A DNA stretch of 64,000 bases from Diatrype stigma. Taxonomy: Eukaryota; Ascomycota; Sordariomycetes; Xylariales; Diatrypaceae. Position 1 is the first letter of the stretch; every line of letters begins with the position of its first letter. Below the pieces are notes generated by a model. The model was not told the DNA's origin and did no database searches. It saw nothing but the letters and a program-made list of their open reading frames with translations. The stretch is from positions 62,001-126,000 of the forward strand of contig JAKJXP020000064.1 of assembly GCA_022225965.2 (NCBI GenBank), in the 5' to 3' direction. Positions 1-10,985 of this stretch are shown one piece after another. The position numbers and the translations under genes are program-made.

Positions 1-660
1 ATATGTGACTGGGCGATGTACCCTCAGTATTTAATGCAGTTACAGGGTCTCCTTTCCCACGAAAGCTCTATTCATAACAAGGTTTACCCATGTCATACTA
101 CGTGGTGCCTCAGGCTAGCTCTCCCACTTGCATCTACATAGGTAGATGTATACCATCTATCAGACACGAGTAGTTACGGTTCCTTTGCTTGTAGGTGCCC
201 TTGTGTTAATCTACCTACCTATCCAGTACTTCGATTACGCAGGGCTTCCCTTCATGTCAATATTGAAGTCGCGTGTTGTATCACGGCAAGGTGCTTCGTT
301 AAGGCACGGAGCACGGTCGAGGCCTTTTAGTGAATATAAAACACGGCTATAGTATCACGATAGAAATTCTACATAGTAGGTATACTTCGTACCCTGTCTT
401 ACCTTAAACACCACGCACCCCCCTTCCCGCTTTCCCCCCCTTATTTTGTTTCGTAGGCCCATTCCAAGAAATTGACCTACTATTCCCTGCCTAGGTCAGT
501 ACCTATCATCCAGGTGATAGAAGTATTAGATGAAAGGGGGGTGTTTGCCATCTAATCGGGTACTGCGGTCTAGTTATATGCCCTGGTAGTCTGCAAATCG
601 ACAAATTTGCAGATTCTCTGGTCTCTTCGTTCCCCAAGGCAGAGGAGGAAATGTCGGTAG
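1..660. other. intergenic, no gene seen
   Basis: No reading frame here looks like protein coding sequence. The stretch contains runs of the short TACCTA/TAGGTA-type motif seen between genes all over this window (for example around 208-225 and 491-510) and one perfect inverted repeat listed separately at 590-613. Confidence 0.5.
590..613. repeat. 9-bp perfect inverted repeat
   Basis: TCTGCAAAT at 590-598 is the exact reverse complement of ATTTGCAGA at 605-613, with a 6-nt spacer. It could form a small hairpin or be a dyad binding site. No gene start or end can be tied to it, so a role is not assigned. Confidence 0.4.
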
Positions 661-726
661 CTCGCTGGATAGGCCGCTGCTGTTGCTGTCGGCGCTACAC
701 AGCAACAGCGGGAGGAAGGATCGCCT

Positions 727-1515
727 TCAACGTCCAATCGCAATGCTGGAGGTTGCGTCGCGACCCTCCCTGCCCGCCAGCTCCTCCATCCGCCCGAGCA
801 CCCTGAAGACCTCCTCCCAGGAAACGGCGGTAGTAGCAGCGGAAAAGGACCAACCTAAACCGCACTCATCGGAGGCCATCCATCCGGCCCACCTTCCTTC
901 CTCTCGAGCCGCCTCTCGAGCTAGCCCCCCCTCCGAGCCCCCGCCTCGGGCCCCGCGAGCTGCCGCCCGCAGCTCGCCAGCACGCGGTACGTACCTCATG
1001 TTGTCCCACACCGTCCCCGTCCCCGTCCCCGTCCCCGTGCTCGTCGGCCTTGGTCTTGTTCTCGTTCTCGTGCTGCTGCTGCTGCTGCTCGCCGTGCCGG
1101 CGAAGGGCGTCGGTCCTTCACGCCCCGCCCCGAGCGCCGCGTCGGCACGCTTCTGCGCGAAGAGCCCGCGCCGCCGCGCCGTCGATCCCGCTTCCCCTGG
1201 TTGGTCGGTGAGGGGCGTCTAGCTCCCTCCGCGCGCCAGGCGAGGTTGGTGATGATCGTACCGACGTGCTCCTGCACGCGCTGCGGCTCGGGACCCCGCG
1301 TTGATCGCGTCGTCGCCGCCGCTGCCGCCATCGAGCTTCTTCTCCTCCTGCTGCATCGCCGCCGCCGCGAACTCGTCGTGGCTGCCGTCATCGTCCGCCT
1401 TGGTGGCTGTCGGGGCGGCGGCTGCTGCTGGCCCGGCCGAGGCTTGCGAGATGCGTGAACGATGGGTTCATTATGTTTATATACAGTAACTTGGGGGTAT
1501 TACGAAAGCTTACCT
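727..1515 (-). pseudogene. GC-rich coding-like patch, minus strand, frame-broken
   Basis: Reading the minus strand from about 1455 down to 990, codon choice and composition look like genuine protein sequence, but the coding-like phase changes. One frame encodes an acidic Ala/Asp/Gln-rich segment (about 1455-1305). A second encodes a segment with the motif QRVQEHVGTIITNLAW (about 1292-1235). A third carries a Gln-run followed by Asn/Glu/Lys- and Gly-Asp-repeat sequence (about 1100-990). A GTACGT donor-like site follows near 995-985, and a GTAAGC donor-like site lies near 1513 upstream. A further open frame continues to 727. No single spliced model without frame shifts was found. It may be a decayed gene, an assembly-error-damaged gene, or one with unusual exon structure. 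The family is not recognised. Confidence 0.3.
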
Positions 1516-2610
1516 GTGTTCCAACGCTATGAGACGTGAGGGGCTGTCAATGTGGTTATGAGACTCAGCTATTACTCTATGATTAACTAGGTGCTAACTA
1601 GGTGTCGGCGAGCAATGCTATGTATGAGACTGGAGGTGGTTTGGCAAAGTAAGGATCTGATAGGCTGTTTTGATTCTTACTTATGTACAGGTATTTAACT
1701 CGGGGTTCTATTCGCAGACCACTGAACACGATTACAAATATCAGACAGCCGCTGGCAAGTATAATGCTGTACGTTGATAACTTGCCTTTATCCTTCTATT
1801 CCTCCGGACGAAGGACGTTGAGGTAGAACGGCGTTGTCTCCCAACACCGCCCTCGACATCCAAAGCGATTCACTCGACTAGGTTCCTACGTAGTCCATAC
1901 AATCATGGACCTCATCGATCAGATCCAAGAATTCCTGCAGCCGTTGCAAGCGCCCCTCCCATACAGTCTCATATCACTGGGGAGGGGAAGTATTGTTTTG
2001 TATCAACCCTTCGAACCATCCTATCAGGCGTAAATAAATCCAGGACAGTAGATACGGGACGACTATTCATTCTGCCGCTCAGCGAGACGAGCTGCCTACT
2101 GAAAGGCCTCTCTGGTACCGGCATAGCTATGTGGGTGCCGCGAGGGCTGCAGAATGCTGGATGTTGGTGAGCGGTTGTTTGGTAGAAGGGAAGAAAGAAA
2201 AAAAGAGGCTCTGGAACGGCAGAGCTTGTAATAGTGCACCATGCGGGTGGATCCTTTTCTTTTGCTAGCGTGGTGTCTCCGACGAATCACAACCTGGAAC
2301 CAAGCTGTCTGTTGCTGTCTGTTGCTGTCGTGGTCCGAGATTACTCCGAGTGGAGATGGCCTCAGCTTGTATCCATAATGTACATACCAAGCATACCTAG
2401 GTGTGGTTACCTCATTAGGTGCACAATTTAGACGCTAGGAGCTCGGGTTCCACTCGAGCTGCAAACTTTCTTCTTCCTCTTCAGCAAGCTTTTCCTCTCG
2501 CAATTCTTCCCTCACTCAGCAACTCTTGTCCTCGGACAGGACAGGCACAGGACAGTCCATCAGGCCCCGAGCAAAAAAGACAGACAGAACATAGAACGGC
2601 CATCATCACC
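1516..2610. other. intergenic, upstream region of the Rab escort gene
   Basis: No convincing gene. The last 180 bases before 2611 are pyrimidine-rich on the plus strand and probably hold the transcription start and 5' leader of the Rab escort protein gene. Confidence 0.45.
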
Positions 2611-4664
2611 ATGGAGTCCCTCACCGAGGAACCGTGGGATGTAGTCATCTGTGGCACTGGCCTGCAGCAGTCCCTACTGGCCCTGTAAGCAACACATGAT
2701 TGGCCTTCCTAGGGATTCTCTTTCAGTTCTTTCAGTTCTTTCAGCAGTCCATTTCAGTCACTATCTACTTTTACTATGTTGAGGAGAAACTTGATCTGAC
2801 TGACTCAGCTCTGTCTGACTGTGCTCTGGCGCTGAAGGGCCCTCTCGCGATCCAAGAAGCGCGTCCTGCATATCGATCCCAACGACTACTACGGCGAGCA
2901 CGAGGCTGCGTTTAGTCTGCAGGAGGCGGAGCGCTGGGTCGCTGGTGATCGTCTTGCGGAGGATGAAGACAGCGGCGGCGGCGATGACAATAATAAGGCG
3001 GCTGGCAGGAATACTACTATCTTTCGGGACGCCAGCGTCTGGAAGCATGAAGACGCTACATCCCTAGGTCTTTCCTTCCCCAGGGCGTATGCCCTGGCCC
3101 TAGCGCCCCAGATCATCCACACCCGCTCGAAGCTGCTAGAGCAGCTCGTGTCGTCGAAGGCGTTCCGACAGGTTGAGTTCCTCGCGGTCGGCTCCTTCTT
3201 CGTGTACGACGGTGCCGCCGCGACAAAGCTAAGTCGTATACCTAGCAGCCGTGAGGAGGTCTTCCTGGCAAAGTCGATACCGGTGAGGGCCAAGCGGTCG
3301 CTGATGAAGTTCCTGAAGTTCGTCGGGGATTACAGGTCTGAGGAACACGCGGCAGTGTGGGAGGACCAGCACGCGAAGCAGCCGCTCGCGGGCTTCCTCG
3401 CGGCCGAGTTCGGTTTGGATGAGACGCTGTGTAAGTATATCCTCGCGCTGACCCTGAGCCTGGACGACTCCCACGTCAGCGTGGAGGACGGGCTGGCGGC
3501 TATCCACCGCCACCTCACCTCCATGGGCGTCTTCGGGCCCGGCTTCTGCGCCGTGTACCCGAAATGGGGCGGCCTGTCGGAGATCGCGCAGGTGGCGTGT
3601 CGCGCTGGTGCGGTTGGGGGCGGTATTTACATGCTGGGTACCGGCATGCAGCAAGTCGACGAAGACGGTGCAGGTGCAGGTGCAGGTGGGGATGGCAATG
3701 ATCGGGTCTCACTCAAGCTGTCCAACGACATCACCGTGCAGACCTCCAAGGTCGTGACATCTCAGCAAGAACTCTCCTCACCCGGCGGTGGACAAGCGAT
3801 AGACCGACTCGTCGTAGTGGTCAACTCGCCACTCCGGAGCTTGTTTGAGCCCGCCGTCGAAGGCGCTCCGATACCAGCCGTAGCGGTCGTAGCCTTCCCG
3901 CCAGGTTCGGTCACCCCCACAGGCGATGATGATGCCTCCTCGCCATCCACAAACCCAGTCTACGCATTCCTGCACTCCAGCGACACGGGCGAATGTCCCA
4001 GCGGTCAAAGTAAGTCTTTGCCCCTGTTTTCCGGCAGCATATATGTTGCTGCTCCATCTCTCCCTTGCCAGCCAAAACCAACCAACCACCGCGTGGGTGT
4101 AAATGATGATCCAAATCAAGAATACTTATCTACATTGTCCGAGCCTCGGCTTTGACGAAAATAACCTCTGACAAACTGATCGCACCCACAACTCGATATC
4201 TTTTGATTCTCCCATTTTGAGAAGCTCCCCAGACTAACAATCATCTCTTCTCCAAAGGCGTCATCTACCTCACCACGCTGGCATCTCCGGCGTCGCACCG
4301 GATCCTCGAGCGCGCCCTCGACTCGCTACTCCAAGCGGTCGCGTCTCCGCCGTCAGATGATGAGGCGCCTCCATCATCATCATCATCCCCGGTCGTGCCT
4401 CTGTTCAAGCTGCGCTACGTTCAATCTGTCGGCAGCGGCCAAGCCACTACTGGTAGTAGTGGTGGTAGTGACAGCACCTCGCTGTTCTCGTTCCCTCCAC
4501 CCTCGCTGAGCCTGGCCTTCGACGACAGCTGTCTAGATGCGGTAAAAGCAGCCTGGAAGTTCGTCGTGAAGGGCGACGTCCCGGTCCCCGATGATGATGA
4601 GTACATGGTCTTCGAGGACCGGGAGGGCATCGGCGGTGGCATCGATGATGGTATGGATGACTAA
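2611..4664 (+). CDS. MRS6: Rab escort protein (Rab geranylgeranyltransferase component A), Mrs6-like
   Basis: This protein presents newly made Rab/Ypt GTPases to Rab geranylgeranyltransferase, so it acts in the cytosol in vesicle traffic. Three exons join cleanly: 2611-2684, 2838-4009 and 4258-4664, giving 550 residues, the usual fungal size. The N-terminus has the GDI/REP dinucleotide-binding-like signature (residues 10-20, CGTGLQQS) followed by HIDPNDYYG at 36-44. A second GDI-family block starts with YPKWGG near residue 265 and includes AGAVGGGIYML. The region after it holds a Gly/Asp-rich insert and a low-complexity Ser/Asp stretch, common in fungal REPs and absent from GDI. The C-terminal half of the family domain resumes in exon 3 (VIYLTTLASP). 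The start at 2611 is the first ATG in a good context (CACCATGG). The gene converges on REC8. GDI is the alternative, but the inserts and length favour REP. Confidence 0.9.
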
Positions 4665-5463
4665 ACTAACAGCGCATGCACTTACTCGCCTGCCTTATCT
4701 CCCCGTAGAGGTGGACTTAATTAATGACGTACGTACATAGTAGACAACAGGTCAATGAGACTAATGAGAAATGGGACTAATTCATGATGCCATTCAATTT
4801 TACTTGGATTTGCTACCTCGCGTGAAGCTGCGTATCTTGTGTATAGGCAAAGCGACTTCCATGCCGAAAGGGAGCTAGCCTCCTAGTAGAGTTGTATCGA
4901 ATGGCACTAATGGACAAGCAGAACCAGCAAAAAATACATCCATAAATGGACGATCACCATGAAACCTCTACCCGTTGGTGCACCGTTCCAAGCTGATTGT
5001 ATCGAATCTCCAGTACTGGCCGGCGGCATATGATACCTATGATGCTCTCCACAAGTTCCACTCGATAGCAGCAAGCAAATGGCACCCCGAGGATCTTCCC
5101 CTTTCAGATCTCAAACCATAGCATCCAGTCCTTTCTATGCCATTTCGCCAGATTGCCCTAGCAACTTGTTCCCAGTTCCCCGATTCCTAGTATATGTATG
5201 ATCGATCCGTGTGGTGTACGAGACAGAGATGCCGCAAACTTGTTTTTTTATTTTACGTTTCTTCTTTTCTTTTGTTTATGTCGTGATTTCGTTCGTCGTC
5301 AATCATGTCTCCCACCATTACATGGAAAGGCAGTGGATCGTAAGTAGGAGGCTCGTTCAGTTCTTGCAAGAGCGCATGGCTGGCAACCGAAAACCCCTGG
5401 AAAACCGCAACCAGGACCGCGATCTAACCCCTCAGTGGTGGTATGAAGGCAAAGCCGATTCCC
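4665..5463. other. convergent intergenic region (3' ends)
   Basis: It lies between the 3' ends of the Rab escort gene and REC8 and should hold both 3' untranslated regions. The open frame at 5211-5711 overlaps the REC8 3' end and shows no family resemblance. No repeat or RNA gene was seen. Confidence 0.5.
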
Positions 5464-7678
5464 CTAGGTGGCAGAGGGGACCCGAACGCCGAGCCAGATG
5501 CCGCCGTACAACGTGCCGGGGATGTCGTCTTGCTGCACGGACATCTGGTCCCTGGTTACCAGGCACAGGGCGTGATAGAACGCTTGGGCAGCTGTGGCCC
5601 GCTCCGTCTCGCGCGGCAGGAAGACGTCATCGAACGCAACCCATCGGCGCTGCTTCTCCACGTCGTCGTCCTCGCGGCGCTCACCATGCTCCTCTACAGC
5701 CGACTCGATGAACGATAGGAAATTCCTGCCCTCAATGCCAAGCACAGTGCGCTGGCTCTCATTCTGATTCTGTGCTTCTGGCTTGGCGGTCTGTCCTTCG
5801 TCCAGGCCTAGGCCATCGAAGAAATCGTCTTGGGATGAATGGCCGCCACCCAAGCCGAGGCCGTCATCGCCAAGACCCATGTCGATGTCATCGCTGAAGC
5901 GCACGATATCTTGGCCATCACCGTGGTGTCCAAGAGGGCTAGACGGCAGTTCGCGACCCTTTTGCATTGGACCAGGGGCACGTATCGAGGAAGGCACGGC
6001 CGAAGACCCGCGGTTCCACGGTAACTGCATGGCCGAGGATAAATGCTCCGACATGGGATCTTGGGCCTCTCGGCCGACTTCTGCAGGGCTATCACCGAGA
6101 AGAGGGTCCATTTCAAACGGGTCATCGCTTGCCGGATTTTCTCCCTGACCAGCTTGGTTATCCTCATCCAGTCGCGGCTTGACACGTCGACCAGCCTCTT
6201 GTTCATCGTCCCCTACAGCTTCCGACGCCGAACGTCTTCTGCCGCGGGGTTCTTCAGGCACCTCGAGTCCGGTGAGTGCAGTGTACAGAGCATCGCCGGT
6301 GAACTGGTGGGCGAGGGGGTGAATCATGCCGGGGATACCAAGGCTTTGACCTATATTGCCAATACCAAGGCCAAATGTCAAGTGGATGGCATTATCCTTC
6401 GCCTGTCCTGCAGTGAAATTGCGTGGTTTTTGCGCGGCACAATTCTGAAGGTAGTCTTCCTGCCAAGATCTAAGTTCGTTTCTTGGAACTTTTGTCTCGT
6501 CATCCATGTGGATAATGCGTCGCTTCCTTCCTCGTCGAACAGCAGCTTGCTGGGCAGGAGCTTCGTCCACTTGGAAAGCATCGTGAATGCCTTGTCTTTG
6601 CGGAAAAGCCTGAGCGTCTGGTAGTGGGTCCTCTTCCATCATGAGGATGTCGCCTTGATCGTCAACGTGTGCTTGTTGAGACTGTTGGGCTGGTTGCTCA
6701 TCCTCAATGTGTGGCAAGGGGGGGAGTTCGAGATCGTCTTGGAAAATGTCCGGCTCTGCTCGTTCAACGATGTTGCCGTTCTCGTCAATTTCCATTCCCC
6801 AATCCTCAGCACCAGGGAAATCAGCTTCCTCATTCACGTGGATGAGTCGTTCGTCGCCTTCCATGCCTCCTGCCTTCTGTGCCGAAGAAAGACCCTGAAG
6901 ACCAAAAGGCGACCCGCGAGGGCCAGACGAGTCGGAGTGGTGAATATCGAGTTCAATTTGGAAGCCGCCGGGACCGATACTTCCTGACCCGGATCGCTGG
7001 GAACTTGCAAGCGGAGACATCTGGGAAGATGTTCTGTTACTTGATTGGCTTGCCACCAAAGTCTCGAGGTCAAACTTGGGAAGTGTCATGTTCGGGAAGA
7101 AGGCAGGGTCATTGCCAATCGTAAGATTCTCCGGTCTGCGAAAGTCAGTAAATAGAAGCACCATATTCGGGCAAGTTGAAACCTACCTGGTCTGGCCGGC
7201 TTCTGGGTCAAGATGACTATCACCGTATCGACTGACGAGCATGTTCAGAGTGCCCTGTATCTGCTGTGCGTCTTTGAGCATGTAATCGCACTGGTCCCTG
7301 TACACACGCGATACGCCATAGAGAAGATTGCCCTGCAGACGCAGCGCAATAGGGGCACCGGGTTCCAAGATCTTGCCGCATGCTTTCTCTACGTCCACAT
7401 CTTGAATCGCCTTGCGGGTGATTTTCTTGGCGCTAGACTTGCTTCCGATGGTCGCCACAAGCCTGTTCCAGCATCAGCAATCTAAACCGAGGTTGTAGTG
7501 GCATAGGAAGGGTAAAGGGGGCCGGCTGGAAATCATAGGGGTAACGAGTCTTACCAGATCGTGGCGACACCATATTGGCGGCTGGTCAAGACTATATACA
7601 AGGGTTTCCCATCAGTATAAGGCCGCAGTTCGCAACCTGACGTGGTTGGGTCAACTCACTCTCATGGCTGTAGAACAT
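5464..7678 (-). CDS. REC8: meiotic cohesin kleisin subunit Rec8
   Basis: Rec8 replaces Rad21/Scc1 in the cohesin ring during meiosis, linking Smc1 and Smc3 and holding sister centromeres together through meiosis I. Four exons on the minus strand join in frame: 7678-7660, 7591-7555, 7462-7187 and 7135-5464, giving 667 residues. The N-terminus, assembled across the two tiny first exons, reads MFYSHEILTSRQYGVATIWL. This is the Rec8-type kleisin N-terminal domain, distinct from the MFYSE...LxKxGPL form of mitotic Rad21. It continues to about residue 110 (LRLQGNLLYGVSRVY). The middle is acidic and low in complexity, as expected for the separase-cleaved linker. The last 70 residues (FLSFIESAVEEHGE onward) match the C-terminal winged-helix region. 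Introns are 68, 92 and 51 nt. Two ACGCGT boxes and a TATA-like run lie just upstream. Confidence 0.9.
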
Positions 7679-7696
7679 GGTGACGACACGTGACTG

Positions 7697-7713
7697 ACGC
7701 GTCGGACACGCGT
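7697..7713 (-). promoter_or_regulatory. two MluI cell-cycle boxes (ACGCGT) upstream of REC8
   Basis: ACGCGT occurs at 7697-7702 and again at 7708-7713, 19-35 bp before the REC8 start codon. This is the core MCB site bound by MBF (Mbp1/Swi6 or Res/Cdc10 type) factors that switch on G1/S and premeiotic S-phase genes. Fission yeast rec8 is a known MBF target, so the placement fits. They lie between the TATA-like run and the ATG, which is closer than usual. Confidence 0.5.
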
Positions 7714-7732
7714 CAGGGGGTTCCCAAGGAGA

Positions 7733-7748
7733 TATATATATATATAAA
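7733..7748 (-). promoter_or_regulatory. TATA-like run upstream of REC8
   Basis: An alternating TA stretch that reads TTTATATATATATATA on the minus strand, about 55 bp before the REC8 ATG. It could serve as a TATA element or simply be a dinucleotide repeat. Confidence 0.35.
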
Positions 7749-8994
7749 CCAGCCGAACGAGACAGACGAAATAAAAGACGGGCGACGTATATATAGTGGT
7801 AGGCCGTATATTGTTAGGCCTCAATATGGGTGGTAGGATGGGAGATAAGTAGGTAGGTATGCAACAGTGTCGCGGGTGGCTAATGGGGGAAAAGAGGTTG
7901 GCGAGGTGGACGTGTTCGGGTTATGGATTCTGTCAGGACAAATGACTTGAGGAAATGTCGGCCATGTTTGCATGCGTGGAATAACCATAAAGTTGGGAAG
8001 GTACGCCTGGTAGGAAATCGACATGACTGCACATGCCGATTAGTCCATTATCCAAGTCCAAAGGTATCAACCAGATCTGTCTAGGTACCTACAAGATACT
8101 TCGCTCCATACATACCTCCAGTCCCGATTCGAACCGCCCATCTGCTTGGGGTTTGCAGCAAGTATACCTAGGTAGGTACCTGCCTAAGTATGCTACCTCA
8201 TGTAGGTGCTTGAAATTCTACTTCATTGCTATGATTATTTCTCGAAAGGCGTATCCTATCAAAATGTTTCTAGTATAATCTACCCTCTACATCACAAGGG
8301 GTCGAGGTCAATATTATGATTAGATCCATAGCTAAGTATCAATAACTACTTAGCAGTGACGGGAGTGCCCTTCCCAGCACACCTCCAGTCGCCTGTCAGT
8401 GCTATTACCTGCAATACCTACCCGGTCTTTCTATGCTCCCCATAAGCGAATCGACTTGACATTTTCCAGGCTTACGGAAAGGAACACATCCAGGATTACA
8501 TGGGAAGTCATGGGACATATTATGTGCAGCCTAGATCGCCTTATGGAATTCTATTCACAGCTATGTAAGTGGCCCCTTTTACCCAAGCGCAAAGCGGCCA
8601 AAAAGGGGGCCTCGAAGCGAATAGTATTGCGAACCCAAGGGCTCGTTCGGTAAGGTTGTTAATAAATGGGTATCTAACTAATATCCACGTGATAGGTATA
8701 TTATAAGTACGATTAAGGCTTTTTGTTTTTTCATATGCATATATAAAGAGAGGTTCCGTCAATGGAGTTCTGTATAGTAACCGCCAAGTTACAACAAGAT
8801 GAGGTCGTCCCCAATTAGAGGCTGGGGAAGGCCGTGTTTCGGGCCCTCCTCCGTTTCGTTAAACAGGAGAGAGGGGCGCCTGTGTTTTTGGTTTCCAACT
8901 GCATTCGCCCGGCGCCGTCGCTTAACTCAAGTGCTAGACACCTAGCTAATCGAAACAAGGTGAGGTAGGTTGCGTGAGCCTAGTCGATTCTACC
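7749..8994. other. intergenic between REC8 and tyrosinase
   Basis: No gene was recognised. It carries several palindromic TACCTAGGTA-type motifs (8068-8082 and 8165-8185) and is probably the upstream region of REC8 and the 3' flank of the tyrosinase gene. Confidence 0.45.
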
Positions 8995-10882
8995 CTAGTA
9001 GTCGAACTTGTAGCACAGGAAGCCGCCCTCGGTGTTGAGGATGTCCTGGACGGTGACATCGGCCTGGACGCCGCGGGACGACAGCTTGGTGTCGACGGTG
9101 AGGGCGGTGCAGGGGCTGGCCCGGTCGGCGCAGGCGCCGGTGATGGCGGTAGCGCGCGTGGCCGCCGCCTTGTCCTGCCACGTCTTCCAGGTCCAGTCGA
9201 TGAAGGAGTGGTGCAGGAAGAAGAGCGGGTCGCTCGGCGATGAGATGGCGTCGGCCATGACGGGGCCGGCGCCGTTGTGGCCGTATGCGTGGGGTCCCCC
9301 CTCGATGCAGCTTCGCAGGTCGTCGTACGCCGTCCGCGACGTGCACGTGTTCACGTACGCCTTGTTCACGTTCTGAGTCGACGACTTGTCCTCGCCACGC
9401 GACAGGCAGTGGGTCGTATCGGTCTGACCCGGCCCGATGTGCAGTGTCTTACCGGCAAAGGCCTACAGAAATAAGGAGGTCAGTTACAAGCGCTAGTTAT
9501 TGGGAAAGAAAGGGAGTTGAGTTGGAGGATCTGCTTACGCCTTCCGTGATGCAAGTGCCCAGGCCCGCAGCCGTGACCTCAGGCATTTCACCGTAGTACT
9601 CGGTGGTGAACAGCCCGGAGGCGGCGAAGTTGCCGGCGTCCTTGGTCTCGTCCCACCACGGCATCGGCGCGGTGTACGCGCACTCCTCGCGCAGGAGTCT
9701 GTGGTACACGTTGGTGTAGTACCGGTGCCAGGGCAGGAAGATGCCGGACATGTGGATGTTGTCGCTCTGGGTCTGGTGGGCCCACACGAGCTCCTCGTAC
9801 CGGCTGGTCGCCGTCGTTCCAGCTAGGCCGGTGGCAGGCAGATCCATCCTTCACACTCGAGCATTAGCAGACCGTTACAAAAAGCAAAACTACAATAGCA
9901 ACACAGTAGAGAGCTCAGATGGGGCCAAGGAGCCTCCGACAAATCTGTCGTGTGGGGCCACTTTGGCGGGGGATCGGCAGTGAACTTACAGGCATCGGAC
10001 GGCCTTGACGTAGGACTTCTTGTCCGCCTCCTTCATGCTTCGCCATTCGATGAAAGTTTCCGGCGACGTGCAACCCGCGGAGGCTGTGGGGGTAGCAGCA
10101 GCGCTGGAGGTGCTGCTGACAGTGCTGCTGGCAACAGCGCTAGCCGTGCTGCTGGTGATGCTGCTGCTGGTAGTGGTGGTGGCGACACTGCTGGCGGTGC
10201 TGGCGCTGCTGGCGGTGCTGGCGATGGCACTGCTGGAGGCGCTGGCGATGGCACTGCTGGTCGTGCTGCTGAGAGCAGCGCTGGAGGTGCTGCTGGCGAC
10301 GCTGCTGCTGGCGCTGCTAGCGATGGTGCCATTGCCGAAACCGCTGGGCGTGGAAACGCCAGCAGTAGGCTTGCCGCCAAAGGGCGGAAGCAAAGGTGGG
10401 AGAGAAAGAATAGGGAGAGTAGGGATAGGGAGGGTAGGAATAGGGAGAGTAGGGATAGGGAGAGGGTTCTCAGAGTAAGATCCGCCGGTAAGCGGTAATC
10501 CTAAGCCCGGGAGGGTCACGTTCAAACCCAAACCAAGCGTTACGTTGAAAGTAACACCGGCCTGGCCACCGATAACAAGCTTGGGCACGGTTCCATCGTG
10601 AGTGATAACGAGCCCAGTTCCACTGTCGGTGGCATTCCGGGTCTCGGAGAGCGTTCCCTCGGGCGTGAGCTTGTAAGACTTGCCGGGCTGGACGTCGAAG
10701 AGCTTGGTGAGGCCGGTGATGTACTCGTGGAAGCCGGGATCGTTGGCAGCAGCGGTTAAGGCGTCGTCGAACTTGGTAGTGTGGAAACCGCCGGTAGGGA
10801 AAGGAGCGAGCTTTTTGCAGGGCTTGGCGGCCGTCAAGCTGACGGTGCCGGCGAGAAGTTGTAAAAGAGTGGCTGACTTCAT
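8995..10882 (-). CDS. secreted tyrosinase (type-3 copper) with long N-terminal extension
   Basis: Tyrosinases oxidise mono- and diphenols to quinones using two copper ions. Three minus-strand exons join in frame: 10882-9990, 9848-9539 and 9462-8995, giving 556 residues. A signal peptide is clear (MKSATLLQLLAGTVSLTAA). Residues about 20-150 are an unassigned N-terminal domain. They are followed by tandem LPIPT repeats (about 143-157) and a roughly 90-residue Ser/Ala/Thr linker, and then the catalytic domain begins (WRSMKEADKKSYVKAV). The copper A ligands are probably H322, H330 and H339 (NIHMSGIFLPWHRYY). The copper B ligands are probably H459, H463 and H486 (HAYGHN, FFLHHSFID). All six histidines are present. 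The exon junctions fall inside conserved blocks (RCL/MDLP and TEG/AFAGKTLH), which supports the model. The substrate cannot be told. Confidence 0.87.
10090..10325 (+). repeat. GCTG-rich coding minisatellite in the tyrosinase linker
   Basis: On the plus strand, this is repeated GCTGCTGGCGGTGCTGGC-like sequence. On the coding (minus) strand it encodes the Ser/Ala/Thr linker. Such tracts are prone to length changes. Confidence 0.6.
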
Positions 10883-10975
10883 CTTGTCAAAGGGGGTTGT
10901 TTAGGCTTGGCGGCTTGCGGAGAGGAAGAGAACGAGAACCTGCTATCCTGTCCGGCCATGGCGATCACCCGTTAC

Positions 10976-10985
10976 CTATATAACT
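10976..10985 (-). promoter_or_regulatory. TATA-like element of the tyrosinase gene
   Basis: GTTATATAGG on the minus strand, about 95 bp upstream of the tyrosinase ATG. The call rests only on motif and position. Confidence 0.35.

Noticed and set aside
593..606. 14-mer GCAAATCGACAAAT shared with about 37411-37424 as a sign of a dispersed repeat
   Set aside because: A single 14-base match is expected by chance several times in a 64-kb window, and the flanks do not match.
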